A stretch of 64,000 bases of DNA from Jannaschia maritima (GCF_030973515.1 NZ_JARGZA010000003.1:124001-188000); one strand, 5' to 3'; counted from the stretch's first letter, positions 26,169 to 36,217 are shown. Notes: generated by a model from the letters alone, not told the origin. Numbers and translations: made by a program.

Positions 26169-29100
26169 ATGCACCTGCTCGCCGCCACCCCCGGTTCCAT
26201 CGACGACGGCGAGGCCGTGGATCCCGGCCAGACCCCGGCCGCCCTGGTCGTCGTCTCCGCCGCCGACACCGAACTGGCCGCCCTGTCGCAGGCGCGCGCG
26301 GCCATGGACGCGCCCCCGGACATGCGGCTGTGCAGCCTTCTGCACCTGCGCCATCCGTTCAGCGTGGACCTGCACCTGGATGCCTGCGCTACGAAGGCCC
26401 GCTTGGTGGTCGCCCGGGTGCTGGGGGGGCGGGGCTACTGGACCTATGGGTTGGAGCAGTACGCCGCGCGCCTGCACGAGGCCGGGGTGCCCTTCGCCGC
26501 CCTGCCCGGCGACGACAAGCCGGACCCGGAGCTGCGGGCGCTGTCCACGGTAGCGGATGCTGACTACGACGCGCTCTGGGCCTGCCTGGTCGAAGGGGGG
26601 CCGGCGAACGCGGTGACGTTCCTGCGCCATGCATCCGCGATGCTGCTGGACGCGCCCCGGCCCGCCCCCGCCCGGCCCCTGCTGCGCGCGGGGCTGTACT
26701 GGCCCGGGTCGGACGAGCCCGCCTTGGCCGACCTGCGCGCCGCGTGGCCCGACGGCGCGCCCGTGGTGCCGATCGTGTTCTACCGCGCCCTGCTCCAGGG
26801 GGCGGGGCTGAACCCCGTGAACCGCCTGGTGCGGGCCTGCCTGCGGGCGGGACTGGCGCCGATGCCGGTCTTCGTGGCGTCCCTGAAGGACCCCGTCTCG
26901 GCCGCGACGCTGGAACGGTTGTTCGGCCAGGCCCCGCCCGCGGCGATCCTGAACCTGACCAGCTTCGCCGCCGGGTCCGCGAACCCCCTGGCGGCGGACT
27001 GGGCCAACGGCGCGCCCGTGTTCCAGGGCGTGCTGTCGTCGGGAACCGAAGCGGCGTGGCGGGACGGGACGACGGGGCTGTCGCCGCGCGACATCGCCAT
27101 GAACGTGTCGCTGCCCGAACTGGACGGGCGCGTCCTGACCCGCGCGCTGGGCTTCAAGGGGGAGGCGTTCTTCGACGAGGCCACGCAATGCCCCATCGCC
27201 ACCTGGAAGGCCGACGGCGAGCGGATCGGGTTCGTGGCGGACCTCCTGGCGCGGTGGTGCCGCCTGCGCGCCAAGGCCCCCGGCGACCGCAAGGTGGCGC
27301 TGGTGCTGGCGAACTATCCCAACCGGGACGGTCGGCTGGCGAACGGGGTGGGGCTGGACACGCCGGCCGCGACGGTGGGGATCCTGGGGGCCCTGGCGGC
27401 GGCGGGCTACGGGGTGGAGGGCGCGCCGGACGACGCGCGGGCGCTGATGGACCGGATGATGGCGGGGCCGACCAACTGGCTGACCGACCGGGCGCAGCGG
27501 TCGGGCGGCGAACGCCTGGCCCTGGCTGCCTATGCCGCGTTCCACGACGCCCTGCCCCTGTCCGCCCGCGACGCGCTGGCGGACCGCTGGGGCACGCCGG
27601 AGGCCGACCCCTTCGCCGGGCCGGACGGCTTCGCGCTGTCGGTCCACCGGTTCGGCAACGTCGCGGTCGTGCTGCAACCGGCGCGGGGCTACAACGTGGA
27701 CCCGACTGACACGTATCATGCGCCCGACCTCGTGCCCCCGCACAACTACCTGGCGACCTATGCCTGGCTGCGGGACTGGGGGGTCGATGCCGTCGTCCAC
27801 GTGGGCAAGCACGGCAACCTGGAATGGCTGCCCGGCCGCGCCCTGGCGCTGGGCCCGGACGATTGGCCCGAGATGGCGCTCGGCCCCCTGCCCCACGTCT
27901 ATCCGTTCATCGTCAACGATCCGGGCGAGGGCACGCAGGCCAAGCGGCGCGCGCAGGCGGTGATCGTGGACCACCTGACCCCGCCCCTGACGCGGGCCGA
28001 ATCCTATGGCCCCTTGGCCGCGTTGGAGGTGCTGGTCGACGAGTACTACGAGGCCGCGAACGTCGATCCCCGGCGGGTGGGCCACCTGAAGTCGGAGATC
28101 CTGTCGCTGGCCGCGACCACCGGCCTCGACGTCGACGCGGGCATGCGGGACGGCGACGACCTGGCCGCGCTCGACGCCTATCTGTGCGAGCTGAAGGAGG
28201 CGCAGATCCGCGACGGCCTCCACGTCTTCGGCACCTCGCCCTCGGGATGGCTGCGCGACGACCTGCTGGCCGCGCTGCTGCGCCTGCCGCGCGGGGATGC
28301 CGGAAGCCTGCCCCGAGCCATCGCCGCCGACCTGGATCTCGGGTTCGATCCGCTCGACTGCGACATGGCCGCCCCGTGGACCGGACCACGGCCGGACGAA
28401 CTGGTCGCGTCCCGCCCCCCCAGCCGGGACCCCGACGAGCCGAGCGCCACGCATCCGGACCAAACCCAAGGCACCGCCTGGCGCAGCCACGGCGACACCG
28501 TGGAGCGCATCGAATGGCTGGCCTCCGCGATCCTGTGCGGGCAGGCCCCCCCGCCCGGCCCCGCGACGACCGCACTGATGCCCGAAGCGGATGCCCTGCG
28601 CGCCACCTTGGACGCCTGCGGCGAGGCCGAGATGGACGCCCTGCTGACCGCGCTCGACGGACGCGCGGTGCCGCCCGGCCCGTCGGGCGCCCCCACGCGG
28701 GGCCGCCCCGACGTGCTGCCGACGGGGCGGAACTTCTATTCCGTGGACAGCCGGTCGGTGCCGACGCGGACCGCCTGGACGCTGGGGTGGAAGTCCGCGA
28801 GCCTCCTGATCGAACGGCACCTGCAGGACCACGGCGACTGGCCCCGATCCATGCTGCTGACCGCCTGGGGCACGGCGAACATGCGCACGGGCGGCGACGA
28901 CGTGGCCCAAGCCCTGGCGCTGATGGGCGTGCGCCCGCGCTGGGACGAAGGGTCGGGCCGCGTCGTGGGGTTCGAGGTGATCCCCCACACCGCCCTGGGC
29001 CGCCCCCGCGTGGACGTCACCCTGCGCGTGTCGGGCTTCTTCCGCGACGCCTTCCCCGCACAGATGGATCTCGTGGACCGGGCGGCCCGGGCCGTGCAGG

Positions 29101-29858
29101 CGCTGGACGAGCCCGCGGACGCCAACCCGGCGGCGGCGCGGGCGCGGGCTGGCGAATCGACGGCGCGGGTCTATGGATCGAAGCCCGGCGCCTATGGCGC
29201 GGGACTGCAGGCGATGATCGACGAACGGCTGTGGACCGAGACGGCGGATCTGGGCGCGGCCTACGTGGAATGGGGCGGGTATGCGTACGAGGGGGGCGAG
29301 GGGCGCGCGGACCACGCCGGGCTGCGTCAGCGGCTGCGCCAGACCGACGCCATCGTGCAGAACCAGGACAACCGGGAGCACGACCTCCTGGACAGCGACG
29401 ACTATTATCAGTTCGAGGGCGGGGCCGCGGCGGCGGTGGAAGCGGTGCAGGGCCGCCGCGTACCCGTCTGGCACAACGACCATTCCCGCCCCGAACGCCC
29501 CGTGATCCGCACCCTGGAGGAGGAGATCGGCCGCGTCGTCCGGTCCCGCGTGGTGAACCCCAAATGGATCGCGGGCGTGATGCGCCACGGCTACAAGGGG
29601 GCGTTCGAGATGGCCGCCACCGTGGACTACCTGTTCGCCTTCGCGGCCACGACGGGGGCGGTGCGGGACCACCATTTCGATGCCGTCCATGCGGCCCTGC
29701 TGGAGGACGAAGCGGTCCGTGACTTCATCGCCGAGCACAACGCCCCGGCCCTGCGGGACATACGGGACCGGCTCGCCGAAGCGGTCGACCGGGGCCTGTG
29801 GACGCCCCGGTCGAACAGCGCGCGGATGGGTCTGCGTGGGGACGGGGCATCCGGATGA
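26169..29858 (+). CDS. cobN: Cobaltochelatase subunit CobN
   Basis: A 1229-residue protein related to the magnesium chelatase H subunit; it binds hydrogenobyrinic acid a,c-diamide and receives cobalt with CobS and CobT (not in this window). Landmarks: ILNLTSFA, VLANYPNRDGRLANGVGLDTP, VVLQPARGYNVDPTDTYHAPDLVPPHNYLATYAWLR (in pieces), HVGKHGNLEWLPGRA, DHLTPPLT and SDDYYQFEGG. Length is near the family norm. ATG at 26169 gives the expected MHLLAATPG start. Its TGA overlaps the next gene start (ATGA). Confidence 0.96.
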   Translation: MHLLAATPGSIDDGEAVDPGQTPAALVVVSAADTELAALSQARAAMDAPPDMRLCSLLHLRHPFSVDLHLDACATKARLVVARVLGGRGYWTYGLEQYAARLHEAGVPFAALPGDDKPDPELRALSTVADADYDALWACLVEGGPANAVTFLRHASAMLLDAPRPAPARPLLRAGLYWPGSDEPALADLRAAWPDGAPVVPIVFYRALLQGAGLNPVNRLVRACLRAGLAPMPVFVASLKDPVSAATLERLFGQAPPAAILNLTSFAAGSANPLAADWANGAPVFQGVLSSGTEAAWRDGTTGLSPRDIAMNVSLPELDGRVLTRALGFKGEAFFDEATQCPIATWKADGERIGFVADLLARWCRLRAKAPGDRKVALVLANYPNRDGRLANGVGLDTPAATVGILGALAAAGYGVEGAPDDARALMDRMMAGPTNWLTDRAQRSGGERLALAAYAAFHDALPLSARDALADRWGTPEADPFAGPDGFALSVHRFGNVAVVLQPARGYNVDPTDTYHAPDLVPPHNYLATYAWLRDWGVDAVVHVGKHGNLEWLPGRALALGPDDWPEMALGPLPHVYPFIVNDPGEGTQAKRRAQAVIVDHLTPPLTRAESYGPLAALEVLVDEYYEAANVDPRRVGHLKSEILSLAATTGLDVDAGMRDGDDLAALDAYLCELKEAQIRDGLHVFGTSPSGWLRDDLLAALLRLPRGDAGSLPRAIAADLDLGFDPLDCDMAAPWTGPRPDELVASRPPSRDPDEPSATHPDQTQGTAWRSHGDTVERIEWLASAILCGQAPPPGPATTALMPEADALRATLDACGEAEMDALLTALDGRAVPPGPSGAPTRGRPDVLPTGRNFYSVDSRSVPTRTAWTLGWKSASLLIERHLQDHGDWPRSMLLTAWGTANMRTGGDDVAQALALMGVRPRWDEGSGRVVGFEVIPHTALGRPRVDVTLRVSGFFRDAFPAQMDLVDRAARAVQALDEPADANPAAARARAGESTARVYGSKPGAYGAGLQAMIDERLWTETADLGAAYVEWGGYAYEGGEGRADHAGLRQRLRQTDAIVQNQDNREHDLLDSDDYYQFEGGAAAAVEAVQGRRVPVWHNDHSRPERPVIRTLEEEIGRVVRSRVVNPKWIAGVMRHGYKGAFEMAATVDYLFAFAATTGAVRDHHFDAVHAALLEDEAVRDFIAEHNAPALRDIRDRLAEAVDRGLWTPRSNSARMGLRGDGASG

Positions 29859-30322
29859 GGGTGGAACGGCTGGGCGTCGGCGATCCCCGATTGCGGGAAG
29901 CCGCGGACCTGATCGTCACGGTCTATGACGGGCTCCACCGGGACGATGGCCTGGACAGCCCGTCCCGCCTGCTGGACGAGGATGGGCTGCGCCGCAGGCT
30001 TCGCGACGCGACGGGGCACGTCGTCATCCGCGACGGGGCCGTCGTCGGCTTCGCCCTGACCCGTCCGTCCCGCGACGTGCCCGGCGCATCGTATCTGGGC
30101 ACCGTCGCCGTCGCACCGGCCGCCCGCGGGATCGGCCTGGCCTCGGCCCTCGTCGATGCCGCGATCGCGCATGCGCGGGCCGAAGGGTACGCGGCCATCG
30201 CGCTCGACACGTTCGACGGCCCCGGCGGGGCGGAGGGCTATTTCGGCCGCTTCGGCTTCCGGCGACGCTGGTCCCGCGACGGCACGGTCTGCATGGTCAA
30301 GGAACTGATCGCGGACGGCTGA
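29855..30322 (+). CDS. GNAT-family N-acetyltransferase coupled to cobN
   Basis: A 155-residue protein with YLGTVAVAPAARGIGLASALVDAAIAHARAEG (acetyl-CoA site, in parts RGIGLAS) and EGYFGRFGFRRRW, the GNAT C-terminal motif. It shares the ATGA overlap with cobN, as the other acetyltransferase does with cobW; the two are distinct sequences rather than a recent duplication. Substrate is unknown. Confidence 0.88.
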   Translation: MRVERLGVGDPRLREAADLIVTVYDGLHRDDGLDSPSRLLDEDGLRRRLRDATGHVVIRDGAVVGFALTRPSRDVPGASYLGTVAVAPAARGIGLASALVDAAIAHARAEGYAAIALDTFDGPGGAEGYFGRFGFRRRWSRDGTVCMVKELIADG

Positions 30323-30439
30323 ACGTTCATCGGCGCCCCACGCATCCCGGGCCTACGGAACGGCGATCAGGCGAGCATGCCCGGGGCCTCGTGATCCCGG
30401 AACACCTCCGACCTCCGGACCGGAAGTGCCCGCCGTCGA

Positions 30440-30721
30440 TCAACAGTCGAGCGCCATCTCGACCAACGCCACGTCGCCGTCGAGGGACCCCTCGCGGACG
30501 CGGCAGCCGGTCAGGCGTTCGGTGACCTCGATCGCGCCCGTAGCGACGGACGTGAAGGACGGCAACCAGACGACGTTCGTGCGGGTCGCCTGGGCGGTGT
30601 CGGCGTTCCAATGGACGGTATAGCGGTGGCCGTTCGCCTCGCCCCGGCCGGACGTCGTCAGGCGGTCGACGGGATGCGGCAGGCAGGCGGACAGGAGCAG
30701 GATCAAGGGAAGGTGGCGCAT
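30440..30721 (-). CDS. Small lipoprotein of unknown function
   Basis: A 93-residue protein beginning MRHLPLILLLSAC (lipidation Cys13), then a short beta-rich domain with a possible disulfide (TGCRVREG... ALDC). I start at 30721 rather than 30742 because the signal peptide begins there. It lies alone between the cobN unit and cobO, divergent from cobO by 70 bp. No family recognised. Confidence 0.7.
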   Translation of the reverse strand: MRHLPLILLLSACLPHPVDRLTTSGRGEANGHRYTVHWNADTAQATRTNVVWLPSFTSVATGAIEVTERLTGCRVREGSLDGDVALVEMALDC

Positions 30722-30791
30722 GGGCGGACCCTGCGTCGCCACCCCTTAACGAAGCGTTGCGCCGCCCGTGACCGGCCCCTAGACCGTCGCC

Positions 30792-31442
30792 ATGACCGAT
30801 GCACCCGTCCCCCCCGACGGCGACGCCCGCCGAGACTCCGATGATGCGGCCCGCCACAATGCCAAGATGGCGAAGAAGAAGGCCGCCCGCGACAAGATCA
30901 TGGCGACCAAGACCGGCGAGAAGGGTCTGGTGATCGTCCATACCGGCAAGGGCAAGGGCAAGTCGTCGGCCGCCTTCGGCATGATCTTCCGCTGCATCGC
31001 GCACGGGATGCCCTGCGCCGTGGTGCAGTTCATCAAGGGCGGCATGTCCACCGGCGAACGCGACCTGATCCTGTCGCGGTTCGCCGACGAATGCGCGTTC
31101 CACACCATGGGCGAGGGCTTCACCTGGGAAACGCAGGACCGCTCCCGCGACACCGAGATGGCGCAGGCCGCCTGGGCCAAGGCGAAGGACCTGATCCGCG
31201 ACCCGTCGAACCGCATGGTCCTCCTGGACGAGATCAACATCGCCCTGCGCTACGACTATCTCGACGTGGCCGAGGTCGTGGCGTTTCTGCGCGACGAGAA
31301 GCCCGCGATGACGCACGTGGTCCTCACGGGGCGCAACGCCAAGGACGACCTGATCGCGCTGGCCGACCTGGTGACCGAGATGGAGCTGGTGAAGCACCCG
31401 TTCCGGTCGGGCATCAAGGCGCAGCAGGGCGTGGAGTTTTGA
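30792..31442 (+). CDS. cobO: Cob(I)yrinic acid a,c-diamide adenosyltransferase
   Basis: A 216-residue CobA/CobO-type enzyme: a charged N-terminal helix (RHNAKMAKKKAARDK), P-loop HTGKGKGKSSAAFG (about 50-63), VVQFIKGGMSTGERD, GEGFTWETQD and LLDEINIALRYDYLD. It transfers the adenosyl group from ATP to cobalt(I) corrinoids. The stop overlaps the TTG start of the next gene. Confidence 0.96.
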   Translation: MTDAPVPPDGDARRDSDDAARHNAKMAKKKAARDKIMATKTGEKGLVIVHTGKGKGKSSAAFGMIFRCIAHGMPCAVVQFIKGGMSTGERDLILSRFADECAFHTMGEGFTWETQDRSRDTEMAQAAWAKAKDLIRDPSNRMVLLDEINIALRYDYLDVAEVVAFLRDEKPAMTHVVLTGRNAKDDLIALADLVTEMELVKHPFRSGIKAQQGVEF

Positions 31443-32104
31443 GCGGACGCGCCATCGCGGCCGCGATCTTCGACATGGACGGCACGCTGCTGGACAGCGA
31501 GGTGATTTATGGCGCAGCGTTCCAGGACGCCCGCGCCGCCCTGGGCCTGCCGCCGGACGAGGCCGCGTTCCACGCCGTCGTGGGGCTGCCGACCCCCGCG
31601 ATGCGACCCACGCTGACGGCCGCGCTGGGCCCCCGGACCGACGCCTTCCTGGCCGCCTGGGACGCGGCGCTGGCGCCCGCTTTCGATCGGCCCGTGCCGG
31701 TGAAGCCCGGCGCCGTCGACGTGCTGGCCGCCCTCGCCGCGCGGGGCGTCCCCCTCGCCGTCGCCACCTCCACGCGCACGGGCCCCGCCCGCGACCGGCT
31801 GGCGAAGGCCGGGCTCGATCATCGGTTCGCGCATGTCGTGGGCGGCGACGCGGTCGAACGCGGCAAGCCCGCGCCCGACATCTATCTGCGGGCGGCGGCG
31901 TTGCTGGGCGCGGACCCCGCCGCCTGCGCGGCGTTCGAGGATTCGGAGGTCGGGACCCGCGCCGCCCTGGCCGCCGGCTGCCGCGTCGTACAGGTCCCCG
32001 ACGTCGTGCCGCCCACGAAGGACTTCGCCGCGTCGGGCCAGGTCGTCGCCGCCACGCTGCTGGACGGGGCCCGCGCCCTGGGCTTGATCGGCGGGCCCGC
32101 GTGA
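31439..32104 (+). CDS. HAD-family phosphatase (beta-phosphoglucomutase/CbbY-like)
   Basis: A 221-residue protein with a complete HAD active site: IFDMDGTLLDSE (D12, D14), motif II AVATSTRTGP, motif III GKPAPDIYLRAA and motif IV FEDSEVGTRAALAAG. The only start that leaves motif I complete and is near the cobO end is a TTG at 31439 which overlaps the cobO stop (TTGA). A role in cobalamin synthesis, for example dephosphorylation of an intermediate, is possible from context but not shown by sequence. Confidence 0.85.
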   Translation: MSGRAIAAAIFDMDGTLLDSEVIYGAAFQDARAALGLPPDEAAFHAVVGLPTPAMRPTLTAALGPRTDAFLAAWDAALAPAFDRPVPVKPGAVDVLAALAARGVPLAVATSTRTGPARDRLAKAGLDHRFAHVVGGDAVERGKPAPDIYLRAAALLGADPAACAAFEDSEVGTRAALAAGCRVVQVPDVVPPTKDFAASGQVVAATLLDGARALGLIGGPA

Positions 32105-32676
32105 CCTGATCGGGGACGGCGTTCGGGACGGGCACCTCGCGTTAGGGTGGCGACCCCGTTTCCCGATACGGGACCCGTCCTCGTGATCCGCGTCGGCGGA
32201 CCCGAGGTGGCGAAACATGATCGGGACGGACCGCCCACCGTGATCGTGGCCGCCGCCCGGTCGGTCGCCATCGATGGGCCCGCCACGCCCCTCCTCTAAT
32301 GACGCGACGGAGGTTGCGGTGAACCCGGACGCGGGCCGCCCCCGCACGGAACGCCGCCGTTCTGCAACCCCGACGCAACGCGCGGTGCCGATATGTCCCG
32401 CCGTATGTACGGGGGGTGTACGGGGGGTGTACGGGGGGTGCATGCGACAGGATGCCCGCCCCAGGCTGCCGACAATTCGACCCATCGACGCAACGGCTTT
32501 GATCTCGTTGCGCTTTTTCCCGGTCCGAACGATTCGACGCATTTTCCCACCCGGCGGACCTCCGTTCCGGCCTAGGCAGGGCCGCGAGGGTCGGGAACCC
32601 GAAGCTGCGGGGTCTGGCGCCTCCGGGGCCGTTCGATCACACGTGCCGGAACGCATCCGCACGGCGAAGGCACCCC
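32105..32676. other. 572-bp non-coding region between HAD gene and prmA
   Basis: No gene recognisable. It holds copy R3 of the dispersed element and an AT-richer stretch (about 32495-32560, with CGCTTTTTCCC) where a promoter of prmA could lie. Confidence 0.65.
32344..32510 (+). repeat. Dispersed ~170-nt element, copy R3, upstream of prmA
   Basis: GCACGGAAC (32344), GACGCAACGCGCGGTGCC (32372-32389), three perfect tandem TGTACGGGGGG (32406-32438) followed by TGCATG, GACAATTCGA (32471), GACGCAAC (32487). Offsets equal those of R2 (28; 34 versus 35; 33; 16 nt). The third 11-mer ends 238 nt before the prmA ATG. The central sequence is far more conserved than the spacer bases, which suggests constraint rather than only recent copying. 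Confidence 0.8.
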
Positions 32677-33576
32677 ATGACCGACAGCACCATCCCCGAG
32701 GACGAGATCGGCCCCACCACCTGGACCGCCCTGACCACCCTGGCCGGCCGCGACGCCGCGGAGAGCCTCGGCGCCTTGCTGGAGGGGATGGACCCAGCCC
32801 CGACGGGCATCGGGGTCTTCGAGTTGGAGGACGGGTCCGGCCTGTGGGAGGTCGGCGGCTACTTCACGGACGCGCCCGACGGGGTGGCGCTGGACCTGGC
32901 GGCGGCGGCCTTCGGGGCGCGGCCCTTCACGGTGTCCGCGATCCCCCCGACCGATTGGGTGGCGCAGGTCCGGCGCGAGCTGACCCCCGTCGTGGCGGGC
33001 CGGTTCTTCGTCCATGGCGGCCACGACGCGGACAAGGTGCCCGCCGATAGCGAACCCCTGCTGATCGAGGCGGCGATGGCCTTCGGCACGGGCCATCACG
33101 GCACGACGCAGGGCTGCCTGCTCGCGCTGGAGGATCTGATCGCCGCGGGGGTGACACCCGGGGCCGTGGCCGACGTGGGCGCGGGCACGGCCGTCCTGGC
33201 GATGGCGGCAGCGCGGGTGTTCCCGCAGGCGCGGATCGTGGCCTCCGACATCGATGCGGTCGCCGTCGAGGTCGCGGCGGCGAACCTGACAGTGAACGGT
33301 CTGGCAGAACGGGTGGCCTGCGTGGAGGCCGCGGGCTTCGACGACGACGCGCTGCGCGGGCCGTTCGACCTGATCTTCGCCAACATCCTGAAGGCGCCGC
33401 TGATCGCCATGGCCCCCGACCTGGCGGGGGCACTGGCCCCGGGGGGGCATGCGATCCTATCCGGCCTGCTGGTCCGGCAGGCCGACGCGGTGGTCGCGGC
33501 CTATGCCGAAGCCGGCCTGACGCCAAGCGATCGGCGCGTCCTGGGGGAATGGGCAACGTTGACGCTGCGCCGTTGA
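32677..33576 (+). CDS. prmA: Ribosomal protein L11 methyltransferase
   Basis: A 299-residue protein: N-terminal substrate domain, then AFGTGHHGTTQGCLLALE (SAM and substrate loop), VADVGAGTAVLAMAAARVFP (motif I), IVASDIDAVAVEVAAANL and FDLIFANILKAPL (motif IV NIL). PrmA trimethylates several residues of ribosomal protein L11. It is downstream of repeat R3 and convergent with the DUF1127 gene. Confidence 0.96.
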   Translation: MTDSTIPEDEIGPTTWTALTTLAGRDAAESLGALLEGMDPAPTGIGVFELEDGSGLWEVGGYFTDAPDGVALDLAAAAFGARPFTVSAIPPTDWVAQVRRELTPVVAGRFFVHGGHDADKVPADSEPLLIEAAMAFGTGHHGTTQGCLLALEDLIAAGVTPGAVADVGAGTAVLAMAAARVFPQARIVASDIDAVAVEVAAANLTVNGLAERVACVEAAGFDDDALRGPFDLIFANILKAPLIAMAPDLAGALAPGGHAILSGLLVRQADAVVAAYAEAGLTPSDRRVLGEWATLTLRR

Positions 33577-33595
33577 GGCGCGGCGGCGTCCCGGG

Positions 33596-33793
33596 TCAAC
33601 GCGTGCGGGCGACCCGGTCGATGTCGGCGCGCGACAGGCCGATGTCGTGCAGCTCCCCGTCCGTCAGGCGGCTCAGGGCGCGCCGGGTGGCACGGTAGTC
33701 GAACCAGGCCAGCAGGCGGGCCAGAAGCGTGGAGATCGGCGCGCGGGGCGCGGTTCCGGGGGCGGCGGGGCGGATGTCGTCGTAGGTGGCCAT
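33596..33793 (-). CDS. DUF1127 (YjiS-like) small protein
   Basis: A 65-residue protein whose C-terminal half LLARLLAWFDYRATRRALSRLTDGELHDIGLSRADIDRVA is the arginine-rich DUF1127 domain (quoted elements: RRALSRL, LHDIGLSR). Some alphaproteobacterial members bind RNA and affect RNA turnover. The upstream 50-75 nt can form a 10-bp hairpin. Confidence 0.88.
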   Translation of the reverse strand: MATYDDIRPAAPGTAPRAPISTLLARLLAWFDYRATRRALSRLTDGELHDIGLSRADIDRVARTR

Positions 33794-33840
33794 GATGCGT
33801 CTTTCGGGTGCGGGCGTCGTCGAGGGATCGGGGGCGGTGC

Positions 33841-33869
33841 GACCGGGCGGAGGGAGGCGCCGCCCGGTC
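33841..33869 (-). promoter_or_regulatory. 10-bp hairpin in the DUF1127 leader
   Basis: GACCGGGCGG (33841-33850) pairs perfectly with CCGCCCGGTC (33860-33869). It lies 48-76 nt upstream of the DUF1127 start and would be in its 5' untranslated region or at its promoter. Confidence 0.45.
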
Positions 33870-34035
33870 CACCCCCAGCTAGGCCGCGTTCGCGGATCGC
33901 ACAATTGCTGGGCGGTCAACCCCGCCATGCGCCCGTTGCATGGGCGGCACGGAAACCCTTTCGTGGAACGGTCGAATTGTGCCCCGATCCGGCCCGTGAT
34001 AGCGAACGGGCCGTGAACATCGCGCGGGGCGTGGG

Positions 34036-34536
34036 ATGCGGATTTTGGGCGTGGATCCCGGGCTTCGGGCCTGCGGCTGGGGGGTGATCGAGGGGGAAGG
34101 CTCGCGATTGCGCTTCGTCGCCTGCGGCACGCTCCGCCCGTCGGGATCGGCCCTGCCCGACCGCCTGCTGTCGCTGCACGATGCCCTGCGCGTTGTTCTG
34201 GACGCCCATGCCCCCGACGTCGCGGGCGTGGAGCAGACCTTCGTGAACCGCGACGGGGCCGGCACGCTGAAGCTGGGACAGGCGCGCGGGGCCATCGTCC
34301 TGACGCTGGCGCAGGCGGGGCTGCCCGTGGGGGAATATGCCCCAAACGCGGTCAAGAAGACGGTGGTCGGGGTGGGCCACGCCGACAAGCGCCAGGTGGA
34401 GCACATGGTCCGCCTGCAGCTGCCGGGCTGCGACCCCGACGGACCGGACGCCGCGGACGCGCTGGCGATCGCGCTGTGCCACGCGACGCATCTGCAATCG
34501 AACGGACGGCTGGCCGCCGCCCTGGCCGCGCGATGA
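34036..34536 (+). CDS. ruvC: Holliday junction resolvase RuvC
   Basis: A 166-residue endonuclease with the four catalytic acids in place: D7 (ILGVDPGL), E66 (GVEQTF), D138 and D141 ([14 protein letters not shown]). It cuts Holliday junctions moved by RuvAB. ATG at 34036. Its stop overlaps the ruvA start (ATGA). Confidence 0.97.
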   Translation: MRILGVDPGLRACGWGVIEGEGSRLRFVACGTLRPSGSALPDRLLSLHDALRVVLDAHAPDVAGVEQTFVNRDGAGTLKLGQARGAIVLTLAQAGLPVGEYAPNAVKKTVVGVGHADKRQVEHMVRLQLPGCDPDGPDAADALAIALCHATHLQSNGRLAAALAAR

Positions 34537-35186
34537 TCGGACGGTTGACCGGCATCCTGGCGCACAAGGGGCCGGACCACGTTCTGCTGGACGTCCACGG
34601 GGTGGGCTACGTCGTCCACGTGTCCGACCGGACGCTGGCGGCGCTGCCCGGCGTGACCGCGCCCGCGACCCTCTGGACCGAGATGCTGGTGCGCGAGGAT
34701 CTGATGCAGCTGTTCGGCTTCCTGGGCCTGCGGGAACGCGAATGGCACCGCCTGCTGGTATCGGTGCAGGGGATCGGGGCGAAGGCGTCCATGGCCATCC
34801 TGGGGACGCTGGGCCCCGACGGTCTGGCCCGCGCCATCGCCATCGGGGACGCGTCGTCCGTTCGCGCGGCCCCCGGCGTGGGCCCCAAGATCGCGCAGCG
34901 TGTGGTGAACGAACTGCAGGGCAAAGCCCCCGCGCTGATGATGGGGGCCGACGGGGACGGCGGCGATCCGTTGATCGAAGCCACAGCCCCCGCCGCCGCG
35001 CCCGCGCCCACCCCCGCCGCACGGGCGGCCCGGACCCACCAGGGCGACGCCATCTCGGCCCTGGCGAACCTCGGCTACGCCCCCGTCGACGCCGCCCGCG
35101 CCGTGGCCCAGGCCGCCGACGACGGCGCGGCGGAAACCGATGCTCTGATCCGCGGTGCCCTGAAGAAGCTGGCGCCGAAGGGATGA
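34533..35186 (+). CDS. ruvA: Holliday junction DNA helicase subunit RuvA
   Basis: A 217-residue protein: [28 protein letters not shown] (OB fold), [35 protein letters not shown] and [16 protein letters not shown] (helix-hairpin-helix motifs that bind the junction), a linker rich in proline and alanine, and a C-terminal UBA-like domain that contacts RuvB. Overlaps ruvC and ruvB by 4 nt each. Confidence 0.97.
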   Translation: MIGRLTGILAHKGPDHVLLDVHGVGYVVHVSDRTLAALPGVTAPATLWTEMLVREDLMQLFGFLGLREREWHRLLVSVQGIGAKASMAILGTLGPDGLARAIAIGDASSVRAAPGVGPKIAQRVVNELQGKAPALMMGADGDGGDPLIEATAPAAAPAPTPAARAARTHQGDAISALANLGYAPVDAARAVAQAADDGAAETDALIRGALKKLAPKG

Positions 35187-36217
35187 CCGACCGCGACCCC
35201 ATGCTCAACCCCACGACCCCGGACGTGGACGACACGGTCAACGACAAGTCCCTGCGCCCGCAGACCCTGGACGAGTTCATCGGGCAGGCGGAGGCGCGGG
35301 CGAACCTGCGGGTGTTCATCGAATCGGCCCGGCGGCGGGGCGAGGCGATGGACCACGTGCTGTTCCACGGCCCCCCCGGCCTGGGCAAGACGACGCTGGC
35401 GCAGATCATGGCGCGCGAGCTGGGCGTGGGCTTCCGCATGACGTCCGGCCCCGTGCTGGCCAAGGCGGGCGACCTGGCCGCGATCCTGACCAACCTGGAG
35501 CCCCGCGACGTCCTCTTCATCGACGAGATCCACCGCCTCAACCCCGCCGTGGAGGAGGTGCTGTATCCCGCGTTGGAGGACTACGCGCTCGATCTGGTCA
35601 TCGGCGAAGGGCCGGCGGCGCGGACCGTGCGGATCGAGTTGCAGCCGTTTACGCTGGTCGGCGCGACCACGCGGCTGGGCCTGCTGACGACGCCGCTGCG
35701 CGATCGCTTCGGGATCCCCACCCGGCTGGAATTCTACACCGTGGCGGAGCTGCACGACATCGTCACGCGCGGCGCCCGCCTGATGGGCGCGCCCGCCACG
35801 CAGGACGGCGCGCAGGAGATCGCGGCGCGCGCGCGCGGCACGCCGCGCATCGCGGGGCGGCTCTTGCGGCGGGTCGTGGACTTCGCGGTGGTGGAGGGCG
35901 ACGGGCGCGTCACGCGCGAGATCGCGGACCGCGCGCTGACGCGGCTGGGGGTGGACACGCTGGGGCTGGACGGCGCGGACCGGCGGTACCTGACGCTGAT
36001 CGCGGACAAGTACGGCGGCGGCCCCGTGGGGATCGAGACGCTGGCCGCCGCGCTGTCGGAATCGCGCGACGGCATCGAGGAGGTCATCGAGCCATACCTG
36101 TTGCAACAGGGCCTGGTGGCGCGGACCCCGCGCGGGCGGATGCTTGCGCGGGACGGCTGGGCCCATCTGGGGATGGATGCCCCGGTGGGGCCGGATCAGG
36201 GCGGATTGTTCGACTGA
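35183..36217 (+). CDS. ruvB: Holliday junction DNA helicase motor RuvB
   Basis: A 344-residue AAA+ ATPase: Walker [12 protein letters not shown] (63-70), Walker [10 protein letters not shown] (D114, E115), sensor GATTRLG, a winged-helix C-terminal domain ([23 protein letters not shown]). With RuvA it drives branch migration. It ends the ruvCAB operon, convergent with recO. Confidence 0.98.
   Translation: MTDRDPMLNPTTPDVDDTVNDKSLRPQTLDEFIGQAEARANLRVFIESARRRGEAMDHVLFHGPPGLGKTTLAQIMARELGVGFRMTSGPVLAKAGDLAAILTNLEPRDVLFIDEIHRLNPAVEEVLYPALEDYALDLVIGEGPAARTVRIELQPFTLVGATTRLGLLTTPLRDRFGIPTRLEFYTVAELHDIVTRGARLMGAPATQDGAQEIAARARGTPRIAGRLLRRVVDFAVVEGDGRVTREIADRALTRLGVDTLGLDGADRRYLTLIADKYGGGPVGIETLAAALSESRDGIEEVIEPYLLQQGLVARTPRGRMLARDGWAHLGMDAPVGPDQGGLFD

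Noticed and set aside
24609-29738. A 1709-codon open frame on the minus strand, antisense to cobN, cobW and psuG
   Set aside because: It is a composition effect of very high GC: it is histidine/arginine/glycine-rich, has no family pattern and lies opposite well-supported genes.
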